Origin: Prescottella equi
GTDB taxonomy: Bacteria > Actinomycetota > Actinomycetes > Mycobacteriales > Mycobacteriaceae
Direction of reading: 5' to 3'
Assembly: GCF_020171745.1 (NCBI RefSeq)
Contig: NZ_JAIVAH010000017.1
Location: forward strand, 1-64,000
Length of the DNA: 64,000 nucleotides
The notes under the pieces were generated by a model. The model was not told where the DNA came from and did no database searches. It worked only from the letters and a program-made list of their open reading frames with translations. Shown here piece after piece: positions 19,742-30,477 of this stretch. The position numbers were made by a program, and so were the translations under genes. Every line of letters starts with the position of its first letter. Within the stretch, counting starts at the first letter, position 1.

Positions 19742-20611
19742 ATGCCGCTGACTCCAGCTGATGTGCACAACGTCGCGTTCAGTAAGCCTCCGATCGGGAA
19801 GCGTGGCTACAACGAGGACGAGGTAGACGCCTTCCTCGACCTCGTCGAGCAGGAGCTGTCGCGCCTCATCGAGGAGAACGCAGATCTCCGTCAGCGAGTC
19901 GGCGAGCTCGACCAGGAGCTGGCCGAGGCGAAGAAGGCTCCGCGTCCCGCGGCCGCCGCCGCGCCTGCACCGGCGCCGGAGCCCGAGCCGGTTCGCGTCG
20001 TCGAGCCGCCGAAGCCCGCGCCCGCGCCCGCTCCCGCGCCGGCCCCTGCCGCCGCGCCGCGTGAGGACGCCAACATGCAGGCCGCGAAGGTGCTGGGTCT
20101 TGCTCAGGAGATGGCCGACCGCCTCACCGGCGACGCCAAGACCGAGGCCGAGCAGCTTCTCAGCGATGCGCGCACCAACTCCGAGCGACTGGTGACCGAC
20201 GCGCGCACCAAGTCGGAGACGTTGGTCTCGGACGCGAAGCAGAAGTCCGAGACGATGGTCGCGGATGCCAAGCAGAAGTCCGAGTCCCTGCTGTCGGACG
20301 CGCAGACGCGTTCGGAGACCCAGCTGCGTCAGGCCAAGGAGAAGGCCGACGCGCTGCAGGCGGATGCCGAGAAGAAGCACACCGAGATCATGGCGACGAT
20401 CAACCAGCAGCGGTCGGTCCTCGAGGGCCGCATCGAGCAGCTGAAGACGTTCGAGCGCGAGTACCGGGTGCGTCTCAAGTCCTACCTGGAGTCGCAGCTC
20501 GAGGAGCTCGAGCAGCGCGGTTCGGCCGTGCCGGTCGACGGCGGCCAGGACACGTTCGGTCCCGGTGCGCAGGCGGGCTTCACCCAGTCGTACGCCAAGG
20601 GAAGCAACTGA
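19742..20611 (+). CDS. wag31: Polar growth protein DivIVA (Wag31)
   Basis: DivIVA/Wag31 is the coiled-coil scaffold that marks cell poles and directs apical wall synthesis in Mycobacteriales. The 289-residue protein has the conserved N-terminal domain ([20 protein letters not shown], then [11 protein letters not shown]), an Ala/Pro linker (about 60-105) and a long C-terminal coiled coil. From about residue 139 to 215 there are seven successive 11-residue units, each like [18 protein letters not shown] precedes the ATG. A 114-bp gap separates it from yggT and may carry its own promoter. Confidence 0.95.
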   Translation: MPLTPADVHNVAFSKPPIGKRGYNEDEVDAFLDLVEQELSRLIEENADLRQRVGELDQELAEAKKAPRPAAAAAPAPAPEPEPVRVVEPPKPAPAPAPAPAPAAAPREDANMQAAKVLGLAQEMADRLTGDAKTEAEQLLSDARTNSERLVTDARTKSETLVSDAKQKSETMVADAKQKSESLLSDAQTRSETQLRQAKEKADALQADAEKKHTEIMATINQQRSVLEGRIEQLKTFEREYRVRLKSYLESQLEELEQRGSAVPVDGGQDTFGPGAQAGFTQSYAKGSN

Positions 20612-20654
20612 CCCCGAGCCGATGCCCGGCCGGCTCCCGAGTAGAGGGTGAATC

Positions 20655-20909
20655 GTGCTGGTCATGACGTTGGTCCTCGCCGCGGCCGGGTTCGCGCTGC
20701 TGGTGATCGCCCTGATGACGGGTTCCGTCATCTGGGCGTGGGGTTGCATTCTGGTCTGTGTAGCAGGCGCCGTCCTCCTGCTCGTCAGTGCGCTGGCGAG
20801 CAGGAAGGCGGTGCCCGGCGAGGCCGGTCCGGCGAATCCGCCCGATGCGGCCGGGCCGGATGGTCTGCCGGACCACGGCGATTCCGGGAGCGATTCGACA
20901 CAGGGTTAG
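20655..20909 (+). CDS. Small two-helix membrane protein downstream of wag31
   Basis: Eighty-four residues: two adjacent hydrophobic helices (MTLVLAAAGFALLVIALM and WGCILVCVAGAVLLLVSAL) followed by a hydrophilic Gly/Pro/Asp-rich tail. I do not recognise a named family. A transmembrane protein at the same place, next to wag31, is known from mycobacteria (Rv2144c), so a role near wall growth is possible but unproven. The GTG at 20655 follows GTAGAGGGTG with suitable spacing. Confidence 0.65.
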   Translation: MLVMTLVLAAAGFALLVIALMTGSVIWAWGCILVCVAGAVLLLVSALASRKAVPGEAGPANPPDAAGPDGLPDHGDSGSDSTQG

Positions 20910-20930
20910 ACTGAACGAACATTCGGCGTC

Positions 20931-21150
20931 GATCCGGCCATCACCGGGGAGCCTTCGGAAGAACGGCCGATGCTCGGTGTGCCTCGTGCACCTCCGGGTC
21001 TCGGCTCACTAGAACCGAACGGGTGGGCCCGTCACAGCCTCGGATCGAGAGGTCCGCCGCGTGCGCGTGGCGGGCAAGCGGGGTGGTACCGCGGTCACGG
21101 CGCACAGGGCGCCGTCGTCGTCCCCGTGCCGGTAGTAGGGCACGAGGAGT
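20931..21150 (+). ncRNA. Isoleucine T-box leader of ileS (translational type)
   Basis: The conserved T-box/antisequestrator sequence GGGTGGTACCGCGG is present (full element 21076-21094), with the TGGT that pairs with the free NCCA end of uncharged tRNA. Upstream, CGGCC (20935-20939) pairs with GGCCG (20965-20969) to form a short Stem I. The bases right after the first strand are ATC (20940-20942), an isoleucine codon and the likely specifier. Instead of a terminator, a CGTGCC/GGCACG hairpin (21125-21144) abuts the GAGGAG ribosome-binding site. This fits actinobacterial short Stem I T-boxes that control translation initiation. Confidence 0.9.
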
Positions 21151-21156
21151 CAAGCG

Positions 21157-24100
21157 GTGACCAGTAACGAATCCACCTCTCCCCAGACGAACGACGGGTA
21201 TCCGCGCGTCGACATCGTCGGCGGACGCGCCACCGGTTCCGTCTCCTTCCCGGATCTCGAGCAGAAGGTGCTCGCGGCCTGGGAGGCGGACGACACCTTC
21301 CGCGCCAGCATCGAGAATCGCGACGGTGCCGAGGATTTCGTGTTCTACGACGGCCCGCCGTTCGCCAACGGCCTGCCGCACTACGGCCATCTGCTCACCG
21401 GCTACGTCAAGGACGTGGTTCCGCGATTCCAGACGATGCGCGGCAAGAAGGTCGACCGCCGATTCGGCTGGGACTGCCACGGCCTGCCCGCCGAACTCGA
21501 GGCGGAGAAGCAGCTCGGGATCAAGGACAAGTCGCAGATCGACGCGATGGGTCTCGCCGAGTTCAACGCCTACTGCAAGCAGTCGGTCCTGCGCTACACC
21601 GACGAGTGGCGCGACTACGTCACCCGTCAGGCCCGCTGGGTCGATTTCGACAACGACTACAAGACCCTGGATCTGGACTTCATGGAGTCCGTGATGTGGG
21701 CCTTCAAGGAGCTTCACGACAAGGGCCTGATCTACCAGGGCTTCCGCGTGCTGCCGTACAGCTGGTACGAGCAGACGCCGCTGTCGAACCAGGAGACCCG
21801 CCTCGACGACGCCTACAAGATGCGTCAGGACCCGGCGGTCACGGTCGACATGGTGATCGCTGCTCCGGGTAGCGCCCTCGACGGCGCGAACGCCCTGATC
21901 TGGACCACGACGCCGTGGACGCTGCCGTCCAACCTCGCGGTCGCCGTCCACCCGGACGTCGACTATGTGCACGTCGCCGGCGCCGACGGCAAGACCTACC
22001 TGCTCGCCGCGGCTCGGGTCGGGCACTACGCGCGTGAGCTGGGCGAGGCGCCCGAGGTGCTCGGCGAGTACAAGGGCTCCGATCTCGTCGGCCTGTCCTA
22101 CGTGCCGCCGTTCGACTTCTTCCACGGCCCGGGCAAGGGCCACGAGAACGCGCACCGGGTGCTGTCGGCCGACTACGTCACCACCGATTCCGGTACCGGA
22201 ATCGTCCACCTCGCACCGGCCTTCGGTGAGGAGGACATGGACGTCGCGACGGCTAACGGCATCGAGATCGTGCAGCCGCTGGATCCGGGCGGCAAGTTCA
22301 CGTCGATGGTCCCGCCGTACGAGGGCCTGCAGGTTTTCGACGCGAACCCGGTCATCATCAAGGACCTCAAGGCCGCCGGAAAGCTGTTGCGGCACGAGAC
22401 GATCGAGCACTCGTACCCGCACAGCTGGCGCTCGGGCCAGCCGCTGATCTACATGGCGGTGCCGTCGTGGTTCGTCGCGGTCACGAAGTTCCGCGACCGC
22501 ATGGTCGAGCTCAACCAGGAGATCACCTGGGTGCCCGAGCACATCAAGGACGGCCAGTTCGGCAAGTGGCTCGAGGGTGCCCGCGACTGGAACATCAGCC
22601 GTAACCGCTACTGGGGCAGCCCGATCCCGGTGTGGGTGTCGGACGATCCGTCGTACCCGCGCGTGGACGTCTACGGCTCGCTGGACCAGCTCGAGGCGGA
22701 CTTCGGGGTGCGTCCCACGGATCTGCACCGTCCGATGATCGACGAGTTGGTTCGCCCCAACCCGGACGACCCGACCGGCAAGTCTATGATGCGCCGTGTC
22801 CCCGAGGTGCTCGACTGCTGGTTCGAGTCGGGCTCGATGCCGTACGCGCAGGTGCACTACCCCTTCGAGAATCGCGACTGGTTCGACTCGCACTACCCGG
22901 GCGACTTCATCGTCGAGTACAACGGCCAGACCCGCGGCTGGTTCTACACGCTGCACGTGCTGGCGACCGCGCTGTTCGACCGTCCGGCGTTCAAATGCGT
23001 TGCGGCGCATGGCATCGTCCTCGGCGACGACGGCCTCAAGATGAGCAAGTCCAAGGGCAACTACCCGGATGTCAAGGAGGTGTTCGACCGCGACGGCTCG
23101 GACGCCATGCGGTGGTTCCTCATGTCGTCGCCGATCCTGCGCGGCGGCAACCTGATCGTCACCGAACAGGGCATCCGTGAGGGCGTGCGCCAGGCGCTGC
23201 TACCGCTGTGGAACGCGTGGAGCTTCCTGCAGCTGTACGCGTCGAAGCCCGGCCAGTGGCGGACCGATTCGCCGAACGTGCTCGACAAGTACATCCTCGC
23301 GAAGCTCGCGGCGACCCGGAACGCGATCACCGAGGCGCTCGAGGTCACCGACATCGCGGGGGCGTGCGACGAGCTGCGCACGTTCTGCGACGCGCTCACC
23401 AACTGGTACGTGCGCCGCTCGCGCAGCCGGTTCTGGGACGAGGACCGCGACGCGATCGACACGCTGCACACGGTGCTCGAGGTGGTCAGCCGTCTGGCGG
23501 CGCCGCTGCTGCCGATGGCGTCCGAGGTGATCTGGCGTGGCCTGACCGGTGGTCGGTCGGTGCACCTGACCGACTGGCCGTCCGAGGCCGAGCTGCCGGC
23601 CGACGCCGAACTCGTCGCCGCGATGGACGACGTCCGCAGCGTGTGCTCGACGGTGCTCGGCCTGCGCAAGGCGCAGAACTTGCGCGTGCGCCTGCCGCTG
23701 CCCGAGGTCACGGTCGCGGCGCCGGACGCCGAGAAGATGCGCCCGTACCTGGGCCTGATCGCCGACGAGGTCAACGTCAAGAAGGTCGACCTCACCGAGG
23801 ACGTCGACGTGCACGGCCGCTTCGAGCTGGTCGTCAATGCGCGTGCCGCGGGCCCGCGTCTGGGCAAGAACGTGCAGACGGTCATCAAGGCGGTCAAGGC
23901 CGGCGACTGGACCGAGACCGACGGCGTGGTGAGCGCGGCGGGCATCGACCTGCTGCCGTCCGAGTACACCCAGCGTCTCGTCGCCGCCGAGCCCGAGTCG
24001 ACGGCGGCCCTGCCGGACGGTGCCGGCCTGGTCGTGCTCGACTCGCAGGTCACCGAGGAGCTCGAGGCCGAAGGTTGGGCCAAGGACCGCATCCGTGAGC

Positions 24101-24312
24101 TGCAGGACGCCCGCCGGAACGCGGGACTCGATGTCTCCGACCGCATCTCGGTCACGCTGGAGGTTCCGGCCGACCGTCTCGAGTGGGCGTCCCGGCACCG
24201 GGAGCTGATCGCGGGGGAGATCCTCGCGACGACGCTCGAGATCGGCGACGTCAGCGGTGACGCCGTGGTCGAACTCGGCGAGGGCGTGCGCGTCGTGATC
24301 GTCAAGGCCTGA
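21157..24312 (+). CDS. ileS: Isoleucyl-tRNA synthetase (IleS2, eukaryote-like type)
   Basis: Class I synthetase that charges tRNA-Ile, with editing of valine. At 1051 residues it has the length and motifs of the eukaryote-like IleS2 type, which is less sensitive to mupirocin. The HIGH motif reads HYGH ([13 protein letters not shown]) near residue 77 and KMSKS is at about 628-632 ([12 protein letters not shown]). The CP1 editing domain includes [13 protein letters not shown]. The C-terminal anticodon-binding and extra domains follow. The GTG start has GAGGAG seven bases upstream and is controlled by the T-box leader. Confidence 0.97.
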   Translation: MTSNESTSPQTNDGYPRVDIVGGRATGSVSFPDLEQKVLAAWEADDTFRASIENRDGAEDFVFYDGPPFANGLPHYGHLLTGYVKDVVPRFQTMRGKKVDRRFGWDCHGLPAELEAEKQLGIKDKSQIDAMGLAEFNAYCKQSVLRYTDEWRDYVTRQARWVDFDNDYKTLDLDFMESVMWAFKELHDKGLIYQGFRVLPYSWYEQTPLSNQETRLDDAYKMRQDPAVTVDMVIAAPGSALDGANALIWTTTPWTLPSNLAVAVHPDVDYVHVAGADGKTYLLAAARVGHYARELGEAPEVLGEYKGSDLVGLSYVPPFDFFHGPGKGHENAHRVLSADYVTTDSGTGIVHLAPAFGEEDMDVATANGIEIVQPLDPGGKFTSMVPPYEGLQVFDANPVIIKDLKAAGKLLRHETIEHSYPHSWRSGQPLIYMAVPSWFVAVTKFRDRMVELNQEITWVPEHIKDGQFGKWLEGARDWNISRNRYWGSPIPVWVSDDPSYPRVDVYGSLDQLEADFGVRPTDLHRPMIDELVRPNPDDPTGKSMMRRVPEVLDCWFESGSMPYAQVHYPFENRDWFDSHYPGDFIVEYNGQTRGWFYTLHVLATALFDRPAFKCVAAHGIVLGDDGLKMSKSKGNYPDVKEVFDRDGSDAMRWFLMSSPILRGGNLIVTEQGIREGVRQALLPLWNAWSFLQLYASKPGQWRTDSPNVLDKYILAKLAATRNAITEALEVTDIAGACDELRTFCDALTNWYVRRSRSRFWDEDRDAIDTLHTVLEVVSRLAAPLLPMASEVIWRGLTGGRSVHLTDWPSEAELPADAELVAAMDDVRSVCSTVLGLRKAQNLRVRLPLPEVTVAAPDAEKMRPYLGLIADEVNVKKVDLTEDVDVHGRFELVVNARAAGPRLGKNVQTVIKAVKAGDWTETDGVVSAAGIDLLPSEYTQRLVAAEPESTAALPDGAGLVVLDSQVTEELEAEGWAKDRIRELQDARRNAGLDVSDRISVTLEVPADRLEWASRHRELIAGEILATTLEIGDVSGDAVVELGEGVRVVIVKA

Positions 24313-24377
24313 TCGATCGGTAGCGCTTCGGGCGGACGACGGGGATTCCTGTCGTCCGCCCGGCGTAGTTTTCAGGC

Positions 24378-25721
24378 ATGGTTTCCGCCGATCCGACCCG
24401 CAGCCGCCGGTGGGTCCTGCACCTCGACATGGATGCGTTCTTCGCGTCCGTCGAGCAGCTGACCCGTCCCACGCTGCGCGGCCGCCCGGTCCTCGTCGGT
24501 GGACTCGGGGGTCGCGGAGTGGTCGCGGGGGCCAGTTACGAGGCCCGGGCGTTCGGGGCGCACTCGGCGATGCCGATGCACCAGGCCAGACGGTTGGTGG
24601 GCCCGGCCGCTGTCGTGCTGCCGCCGCGCGGCGCCCTGTACGGGCACGTGAGCGGGCGGGTGTTCGACGCGCTGCGAGTGAAGATGCCCGTGCTGGAACA
24701 GCTTTCGATGGACGAGGCGTTCGGTGAGCCGGCCGAGCTGGCCGGGTGCGGCAAGGCCGATGTGGAGCGCTACTGCGAGGAGCTGCGGGCGCTCGTGCTG
24801 GCCGAGACCGGCCTGGTCGCGTCGATCGGCGCCGGTGCCGGCAAACAGGTGGCGAAGATCGCCTCGGGACTCGCCAAGCCGAACGGGATCACCGTCGTCT
24901 CCCCGGACATTCAGCAGCAGTTGATGAGTGCGCTGCCGGTGCGGAAGCTGTGGGGCGTCGGGCCCGTGGCGGAGGAGAAGCTCAAGCGGCTCGGTATCGA
25001 CACGATCGGCGCGCTCGCCGCTCTCCCGGACGCCGAGGTCGTGTCGGTGCTGGGCGCGACGATCGGACCGAGCCTGCGCCGGCTCGCCCGCGGGATCGAC
25101 GACCGTCCGGTCGCTGAGCGGGCCGACGCCAAGCAGGTGAGCGCGGAGACCACGTTCGCCGAGGACATCGTCACGCTGGCCGGGCTGCGTCGCGCGGTCG
25201 ACGCGAGCGCCGCTTCCGCACACCGTCGGCTGGACCGCGACGGCCGGGCTGCGCGCACCGTCGTACTCAAGCTCCGCAAGTCCGACATGAGCATCGTCAC
25301 GAGGTCGCTGACGTTGCCGTACGCAACGACCGATCTGCAAGTGCTGACGGCGACCGCGCAGCGGCAGGTGATCGACCCGCTCGAGCTCGGCCCGATCCGG
25401 CTCGTCGGGGTCGGATTCGGGGGCCTGTCGGCGGTGAGTCAGGGGTCGCTGTTCCCGGAACTCGACCAGGCGGCACCCGGTGAGGACGAGGAACCCGAGG
25501 AGGACGCGAATGCCCTCCACGGCCCGGACACGACGGTGCGCTGGCGGCCGGGACTGGACGTGTCGCATCCGGAGTACGGGCACGGTTGGGTGCAGGGGGC
25601 CGGCCACGGCGTGGTGACGGTGCGATTCGAGACGCGCAGCACGGGGCGCGGGCTGTCACGTACATTCGATGACGCCGATTGTGATCTGGTCGTCGCGGAC
25701 GTGATCGACAGCCTGGCGTGA
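24378..25721 (+). CDS. dinB: Y-family DNA polymerase IV (DinB)
   Basis: Translesion polymerase, 447 residues, longer than E. coli DinB (351). The N-terminal catalytic motif [13 protein letters not shown] has Asp17 and Asp19; SMDEAF near residue 110 completes the metal site. The thumb and little-finger domains follow. A beta-clamp-binding motif QGSLF sits at 355-359, and about 75 more residues form a small extra domain ([15 protein letters not shown]) seen in the mycobacterial DinX type. It stands alone, 65 bp after ileS. No LexA-like box was noticed upstream. Confidence 0.93.
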   Translation: MVSADPTRSRRWVLHLDMDAFFASVEQLTRPTLRGRPVLVGGLGGRGVVAGASYEARAFGAHSAMPMHQARRLVGPAAVVLPPRGALYGHVSGRVFDALRVKMPVLEQLSMDEAFGEPAELAGCGKADVERYCEELRALVLAETGLVASIGAGAGKQVAKIASGLAKPNGITVVSPDIQQQLMSALPVRKLWGVGPVAEEKLKRLGIDTIGALAALPDAEVVSVLGATIGPSLRRLARGIDDRPVAERADAKQVSAETTFAEDIVTLAGLRRAVDASAASAHRRLDRDGRAARTVVLKLRKSDMSIVTRSLTLPYATTDLQVLTATAQRQVIDPLELGPIRLVGVGFGGLSAVSQGSLFPELDQAAPGEDEEPEEDANALHGPDTTVRWRPGLDVSHPEYGHGWVQGAGHGVVTVRFETRSTGRGLSRTFDDADCDLVVADVIDSLA

Positions 25722-25859
25722 GGTCAGCCTCACCGCCGGTATTGTTGCTGTGAACGTGCGTGACAGCTGGGGGTGGGCGGTCACTGTGCCCGAGCCCCCG
25801 GCGAAGCCCGAACCGTATTCGACCGAATGTGTTCGACCGAGAATGTAAAGGACAAGCAC

Positions 25860-26348
25860 TTGAAGCTCCGGAAGATGACCATCGCCGGTGTGGCGATCGC
25901 CGCCGCTCTGACCATGACGGCCTGCTCGGACGACAGCGGGAGCACCGAGCGCACCACGGCGCAGCAGACCACCACGACCGCGGCTGCCACGCCGACGCTC
26001 GCACCGCCGACGCCGGCCGAGCTCAACGCCGCGCTGGCCACGGCCTTCGACGAGAGCGTTCCGGTCGATCAGAAGGCGCAGCTGGTCCAGGGTGCCGAGG
26101 CCGATCCCGAGCTGATCAACCAGGTTGCCAAGGCCGCCAAGGACGCCGGCGCCACCATCAACGTCGTCGACGTGACCCCGACCGGTGACGACACCGTCAC
26201 CGCCGGCGTCGAACTCGTCATCAACGGCCAGAACAACCCGGCCACGGTCGACTTCGTCGCCGAGGACGGTGTCTGGAAGATGTCGAAGTCGTACGCGTGC
26301 CAGCTCGTCACGATGGCTCAGCTGACCTCGCCGGCCTGCCCCGCGTAG
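25860..26348 (+). CDS. Mtb12-like lipoprotein
   Basis: This 162-residue exported lipoprotein has the signal peptide KLRKMTIAGVAIAAALTMTAC with lipobox LTMTAC, a Thr-rich linker, and a folded domain (LNAALATAFDESVPVDQKAQ ... WKMSKSYACQL). That domain resembles the low-molecular-weight antigen Mtb12 family, an NTF2-like fold of unknown function. TTG 25860 is preferred because AAAGGA lies eight bases upstream and it begins the signal peptide; ATG 25875 is the alternative. It ends at a strong bidirectional terminator facing another lipoprotein gene. Confidence 0.8.
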   Translation: MKLRKMTIAGVAIAAALTMTACSDDSGSTERTTAQQTTTTAAATPTLAPPTPAELNAALATAFDESVPVDQKAQLVQGAEADPELINQVAKAAKDAGATINVVDVTPTGDDTVTAGVELVINGQNNPATVDFVAEDGVWKMSKSYACQLVTMAQLTSPACPA

Positions 26349-26361
26349 TAGCTCGCTCTCG

Positions 26362-26410
26362 AAACGCCGATGCCGGCGTCACCACGAAGGTGACGCCGGC
26401 ATCGGCGTTT
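26362..26410. terminator. Bidirectional intrinsic terminator
   Basis: A stem of about 22 bp (AAACGCCGATGCCGGCGTCA and complement) closes over a five-base loop (ACGAA) and is followed by TTTT on the plus strand; the minus strand begins with the complementary A-rich flank. It sits between the convergent genes ending at 26348 and 26417 and can serve both. Confidence 0.9.
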
Positions 26411-26416
26411 TCGGTC

Positions 26417-27196
26417 TCAGTTGGATGGCGCGGCCGCGCGGATCCGCTCGGCGGACCCGCGGGCGAGCCCTTCCAGGACGCCGGCGTCGACCGGTTCGGG
26501 TCCGGTCGCGACCACCTGCACGACGGTCGAGTCCACGACCGCGACCACGGCGTCGGACACCAGGGAGAAGCCGTCGCTGGTGGTCACGAGGCGGATCGCG
26601 GTGGAGGCGTCACCGATTGTGGGCGTCGCGAGCGGTTCGATGCGGTAGTCGACCACGACGCCCTCTCCGTCGGTTCCGGTGTAGGCGGTGCACTGACGCA
26701 TCGTCGTCTGGACGGTCGAGAACGCCTCGGCCGCACCGGTTCCCGGGAAGCTCGCGGCGTCGACGTCGATGCTGGTGAATCCGGGGCCGGAGAAGTTCGA
26801 CTCGGCGGCGGCGACCGCGCCGCGCGCCTGGCGGGCGATCGTGTCGAGCACGTTCGCGCACCGGGTGGGGTTGGTCGTCGGCTGCGGGCCCGAGCCGTCG
26901 TCGGCTGACCCGTCGGCCGAGTCCTCGGCCGAACGCTCGGCGCCGGGCAGGGCGACGAACCCGACGGGCAGGTCGGCCGCGGTGAGGAGCGCGGTGCGCA
27001 GCGCGGCCGGGTCTGTGATCGGACCCGCCGCAGGCTGGGTGGGCGCGGTCACGACCGGGCCGAGATCGGAAGGTGTGGACGTCGACGAGTTCCCGCTCGC
27101 AGACTCGGATTCCGGGTCGGTCGATCCGCACGCCACCAGCCCGCCGGCCAGCGCGATTGCGGCGGTCGCGACGACCGCCCGCGTCAGCCTGCCCAC
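26417..27196 (-). CDS. Lipoprotein of unknown function (259 aa)
   Basis: An exported lipoprotein. The signal sequence ([20 protein letters not shown]) ends in lipobox GLVAC, followed by a Ser/Thr/Pro-rich linker and a domain of about 190 residues with paired cysteines (RCANVL and RQCTAYTG). It has the look of actinobacterial sensor-like lipoprotein domains, but I cannot name the family with confidence. The GTG start at 27196 overlaps the end of the upstream lipoprotein gene by 13 bases, so the two form an operon. Confidence 0.75.
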   Translation of the reverse strand: MGRLTRAVVATAAIALAGGLVACGSTDPESESASGNSSTSTPSDLGPVVTAPTQPAAGPITDPAALRTALLTAADLPVGFVALPGAERSAEDSADGSADDGSGPQPTTNPTRCANVLDTIARQARGAVAAAESNFSGPGFTSIDVDAASFPGTGAAEAFSTVQTTMRQCTAYTGTDGEGVVVDYRIEPLATPTIGDASTAIRLVTTSDGFSLVSDAVVAVVDSTVVQVVATGPEPVDAGVLEGLARGSAERIRAAAPSN

Positions 27197-28134
27197 TCGA
27201 CCCGCTCGCTCGTGGTCTGACGCAGGTGCATCGTGTCCGACGGGTCGCTGAACGACTGGCTGCCCTCGGTGGTGATCGATCCGGCGACCGGCAGCGGCAC
27301 GCTCAGGTCGACCACGACGTTGCCGGCTCCACGGAGGGCGAAGGAGTCGACGTCGAGGGCGCCGGCGCCGTTGGGCAGTTGGAAGACGGCGGAGGTGGGC
27401 GTCTGTTCCACCTGCACGTCGATGGTGAGGCGGTCGCCGTCGCGGGCGACCAGCTTCGCGGTCGTCACCTGGTCGACAGCGATCGCGCCCATCACCTGCT
27501 GGCGGAACTTCCACTCGGCGCCGACGCCGATCGGCTGCTCGGGGAACGCGACGGTGCGGTAGACGGCCTGATAGAACGCCTGCTCGATCATTGCCCGGGC
27601 CTTGTTCTGGGCGTCGGGGTCGGGGCGGAGCCGCAGGGCGGTGATCGCGCCCGACAGATTCATCGTGAACCCGGCGTGCGAACCGGTGGCAGGCTCGAGG
27701 AGCTCGTTGACGGACTCGTCGGGTGTGCTGAGGTCACCGAGTGTCAGGTCGATCGTCGTGGCCGGGGTGCCGGCGGATGCGCCCTGCGTGACGAGTGCCG
27801 TCAGCGGCATGGTGAGGGCAGGCGTGGAGACGTCCTGGACGGCCTGCTCGTCGATCTGCTGCAGCACCGTCGCGGTCGTGACCAGTTGCGCTTCCTGGCG
27901 GGTGCCCTGCGCGGGCCGGAACTGGACCACCGAGCGGGGTTCGGCCCCGGCGTCGACGATCTCGGCCGTGGCGGCCGTCACGGGCACGGTGACCTCGTCG
28001 GAGGCGGCGCCGACAGCGTCGGGGCTGACGGGTGCGGCTTCACCGCCGTTGCCGCACCCGGCGAGGAGGGCGAGGGAGAGGGTTGCCGCGACGACCGCGG
28101 TTCCCGAACGGAAGACTTTCGACGCAACTGGCAC
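27184..28134 (-). CDS. DUF6263-like lipoprotein (316 aa)
   Basis: An exported lipoprotein with signal peptide and lipobox LLAGC at about residues 23-27 (mature Cys27), followed by an Ala/Val-rich domain with no catalytic motif I can recognise. The overall pattern (repeated beta-type segments, [24 protein letters not shown]) resembles DUF6263 proteins. The GTG start is preferred since it begins the basic signal-peptide segment. First gene of a two-gene minus-strand operon, divergent from lspA 65 bp away. Confidence 0.75.
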   Translation of the reverse strand: MPVASKVFRSGTAVVAATLSLALLAGCGNGGEAAPVSPDAVGAASDEVTVPVTAATAEIVDAGAEPRSVVQFRPAQGTRQEAQLVTTATVLQQIDEQAVQDVSTPALTMPLTALVTQGASAGTPATTIDLTLGDLSTPDESVNELLEPATGSHAGFTMNLSGAITALRLRPDPDAQNKARAMIEQAFYQAVYRTVAFPEQPIGVGAEWKFRQQVMGAIAVDQVTTAKLVARDGDRLTIDVQVEQTPTSAVFQLPNGAGALDVDSFALRGAGNVVVDLSVPLPVAGSITTEGSQSFSDPSDTMHLRQTTSERVEWAG

Positions 28135-28199
28135 GCCAACAGGTTAGTCGGCGCGGGTGGCATGACCGGTCTGTCTCCCGCGTAAGGGATGATGGCGGG

Positions 28200-28829
28200 G
28201 TGAGTGACGACCGCACCGACAGCGACGACGGCGCCGTGAAAGGTGAACCGATTCCCGAACCACCCGTCCCGGACCCCGGCGACGCCTCCGTACCGCCCAC
28301 CGATTCCGGCAGCGGCACAGCGGCGGCGCGGCCGCGACGCATGCGGATGCTCGTGGTCATCGCGATCGTGGTGCTCGCGCTGGACCTGTTGACGAAGGTG
28401 CTGGCGGTCGCGCTGATCGATCCGAAGGATCCGGTCCGCATCATCGGCGACACGGTCACGCTGACCCTGATCCGCAATCCCGGCGCCGCGTTCTCGATGG
28501 CGACGGGGATGACCTGGCTGCTGACACTGGTCGCGGTCGGCGTCGTGATCGGCGTCATCAGGATCGGGCGGACGCTGCGTTCACCGTGGTGGGCCCTTGG
28601 CCTCGGCCTGGTGCTCGGCGGTGCGCTCGGTAACCTGATCGACCGGATCTTCCGGTCTCCCGGTCCGTTGCAGGGCCACGTCGTGGACTTCGTCTCGGTC
28701 GGCTGGTGGCCGGTCTTCAACGTCGCGGACTCGTCGATCGTCTGCGGCGCCATCCTGTTGGTTGCACTCACGTTGTTCGGCATCGAGCCCAGCGGCGACA
28801 AGGTCTCGCGGAAGGGAGATGCGGAATGA
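28200..28829 (+). CDS. lspA: Lipoprotein signal peptidase LspA (signal peptidase II)
   Basis: LspA removes the signal peptide from diacylglyceryl-modified prolipoproteins in the membrane. The 209-residue protein has a Pro/Asp/Ser-rich cytoplasmic extension of about 45 residues, four hydrophobic segments, and the aspartyl catalytic dyad Asp148 (GNLIDR) and Asp177 (FNVADSS). NPGAAFS is also conserved. GTG 28200 was chosen as the start, giving the extended N-terminus usual in this order. It overlaps rluD by ATGA. Three lipoprotein genes lie just upstream. Confidence 0.94.
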   Translation: MSDDRTDSDDGAVKGEPIPEPPVPDPGDASVPPTDSGSGTAAARPRRMRMLVVIAIVVLALDLLTKVLAVALIDPKDPVRIIGDTVTLTLIRNPGAAFSMATGMTWLLTLVAVGVVIGVIRIGRTLRSPWWALGLGLVLGGALGNLIDRIFRSPGPLQGHVVDFVSVGWWPVFNVADSSIVCGAILLVALTLFGIEPSGDKVSRKGDAE

Positions 28830-29752
28830 GGGAGACACGTTCCATGCCGGTGCCCGACGGGCTCGACGGTATGCGGGTCGACGCCGGCCTCGCCCGACTC
28901 CTCGGGCTCTCACGGACCGCAGTGGCCACGCTCACCGAGGAGGGCGCGGTCCTCGTCGACGGCGCCGCCGTCGGCAAGTCCGATCGGCTCGCGGGCGGCA
29001 CATGGCTCGAGGTGGAGTTGCCCGAGCCGCCCCGCCCGCTCACGATCGAGGCCGAGCCGGTCGAGGGCATGGAGATCCTCTACGCCGACGACGACATCGT
29101 CGCGGTCGACAAGCCGGTGGGTGTCGCGGCGCACGCCAGCGTCGGCTGGACCGGGCCGACGGTGATCGGTGGTCTCGCGGCCGCCGGGTTCCGGATCTCG
29201 ACGTCGGGCGCGCACGAGCGTCAGGGCATCGTGCACCGCCTCGACGTCGGTACGTCCGGCGTGATGGTCGTCGCGACGTCGGAGCGCGCCTACACCGTGC
29301 TCAAGCGCGCGTTCAAGCAGCGCACCATCGACAAGCGCTATCACGCACTGGTGCAGGGTCACCCGGACCCGAGCAGCGGCACGATCGACGCGCCCATCGG
29401 CCGGCATCGCAGCAACGACTGGAAGTTCGCGGTGACCGCGGACGGCAAGCCCAGCGTCACGCACTACGACACCGTCGAGGCCTTCCAGGCGGCCAGCCTG
29501 CTCGACATCCACCTCGAGACGGGTCGCACCCACCAGATCCGCGTCCACTTCTCGGCGCTGCGGCACCCGTGTTGCGGTGATCTCACGTACGGTGCCGACC
29601 CGCGCCTTGCGGAGCGTCTCGGCCTCGAGCGGCAGTGGCTGCACGCCCGCTCGCTCGGGTTCGCGCATCCGGCCGACGGGCACTGGGTCGAGATCACGAG
29701 CGACTACCCGAAGGATCTGCAGCACGCGCTCGGAGTCCTGCGGGGCGCGTGA
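28826..29752 (+). CDS. rluD: RluD-type 23S rRNA pseudouridine synthase
   Basis: This RluA/RluD-family enzyme isomerises uridines in 23S rRNA. The 308-residue product has an N-terminal S4 RNA-binding domain ([21 protein letters not shown]) and the catalytic domain with [12 protein letters not shown], Asp140 being the nucleophile. The C-terminal part ends with [10 protein letters not shown]. The pairing lspA-rluD with a four-base overlap is common in bacteria. The exact target uridines cannot be read from the sequence. Confidence 0.92.
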   Translation: MRETRSMPVPDGLDGMRVDAGLARLLGLSRTAVATLTEEGAVLVDGAAVGKSDRLAGGTWLEVELPEPPRPLTIEAEPVEGMEILYADDDIVAVDKPVGVAAHASVGWTGPTVIGGLAAAGFRISTSGAHERQGIVHRLDVGTSGVMVVATSERAYTVLKRAFKQRTIDKRYHALVQGHPDPSSGTIDAPIGRHRSNDWKFAVTADGKPSVTHYDTVEAFQAASLLDIHLETGRTHQIRVHFSALRHPCCGDLTYGADPRLAERLGLERQWLHARSLGFAHPADGHWVEITSDYPKDLQHALGVLRGA

Positions 29753-29753
29753 G

Positions 29754-30428
29754 ATGAGTTCGCGCACGTGGCCGGCCGTCGCCGCGACGGTCGCGCTGGC
29801 GGCCGTGGTGGTGTCCCTCGGGGCGGCGAACCCGCCGCAGCCGGGGCGCGTGGGCACCGACGCCCTCGGCCCGGAATCGGGTGAGCTGGTCGCGTCGTAC
29901 CTGGAACGGGCCGACGCCTCACTCGTCGACGCCTCTCTCACCGACGCCGGCGAGGCGGAACCCCGGTGGGCGCTGGTGTCCTTCGAGGCCCCGGTGACGA
30001 CGTCCGGTCTGCTGGACGTCGCCGGGGACGTGCGGGTGTCCCAGGTGTTGTTCCGGGTTCCGGTCGAGCGCGTGCAGACGCCGATCGTCGCGGTCCCGGT
30101 GCCCGACAACGACGTCGCGGTGCGCCGGGCGCCGTCGGTGGCCGCGGCACGCCTGCAGGCCGGGATCGTCGGGCACGACCGCAGTTCGCGGGTTGCCGCC
30201 TACTCGGCGGACCGGTTGTCCGCGGACTGCGCGTGCGTCGTGGGCGCGACCGTCCGAGGTTCGCTGGACCAGTTGCGTGCGCTGGCGGCAGTTCCGGGCG
30301 TTCGCACGGTGGAGGCGTTGCCGGCCGACGCGGTCGCCGGGGCGTTCTCGGTCAATCCGCTGTTGCCGACGCAGACGACCGCGGTCGTTCCGGGACCGGA
30401 CGACGGGCCGGTGCCCGCCCTCGGCTGA
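29754..30428 (+). CDS. Exported protein of unknown function downstream of rluD
   Basis: 224 residues. A hydrophobic N-terminal segment (TWPAVAATVALAAVVVSLGA) serves as signal or anchor. The rest is an extracytoplasmic domain containing two close cysteines (SADCACVVGATV) and repeated Val/Ala-rich beta-type segments. I do not recognise the family. The ATG is one base beyond the rluD stop, so it belongs to the lspA-rluD operon. The Cys pair suggests a disulfide or metal site outside the cell. Confidence 0.65.
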   Translation: MSSRTWPAVAATVALAAVVVSLGAANPPQPGRVGTDALGPESGELVASYLERADASLVDASLTDAGEAEPRWALVSFEAPVTTSGLLDVAGDVRVSQVLFRVPVERVQTPIVAVPVPDNDVAVRRAPSVAAARLQAGIVGHDRSSRVAAYSADRLSADCACVVGATVRGSLDQLRALAAVPGVRTVEALPADAVAGAFSVNPLLPTQTTAVVPGPDDGPVPALG

Positions 30429-30477
30429 CGCGCCGGTCCGGACTTCCTCCGTCCTGCCGTGCGTGAGCGGCGGCACA

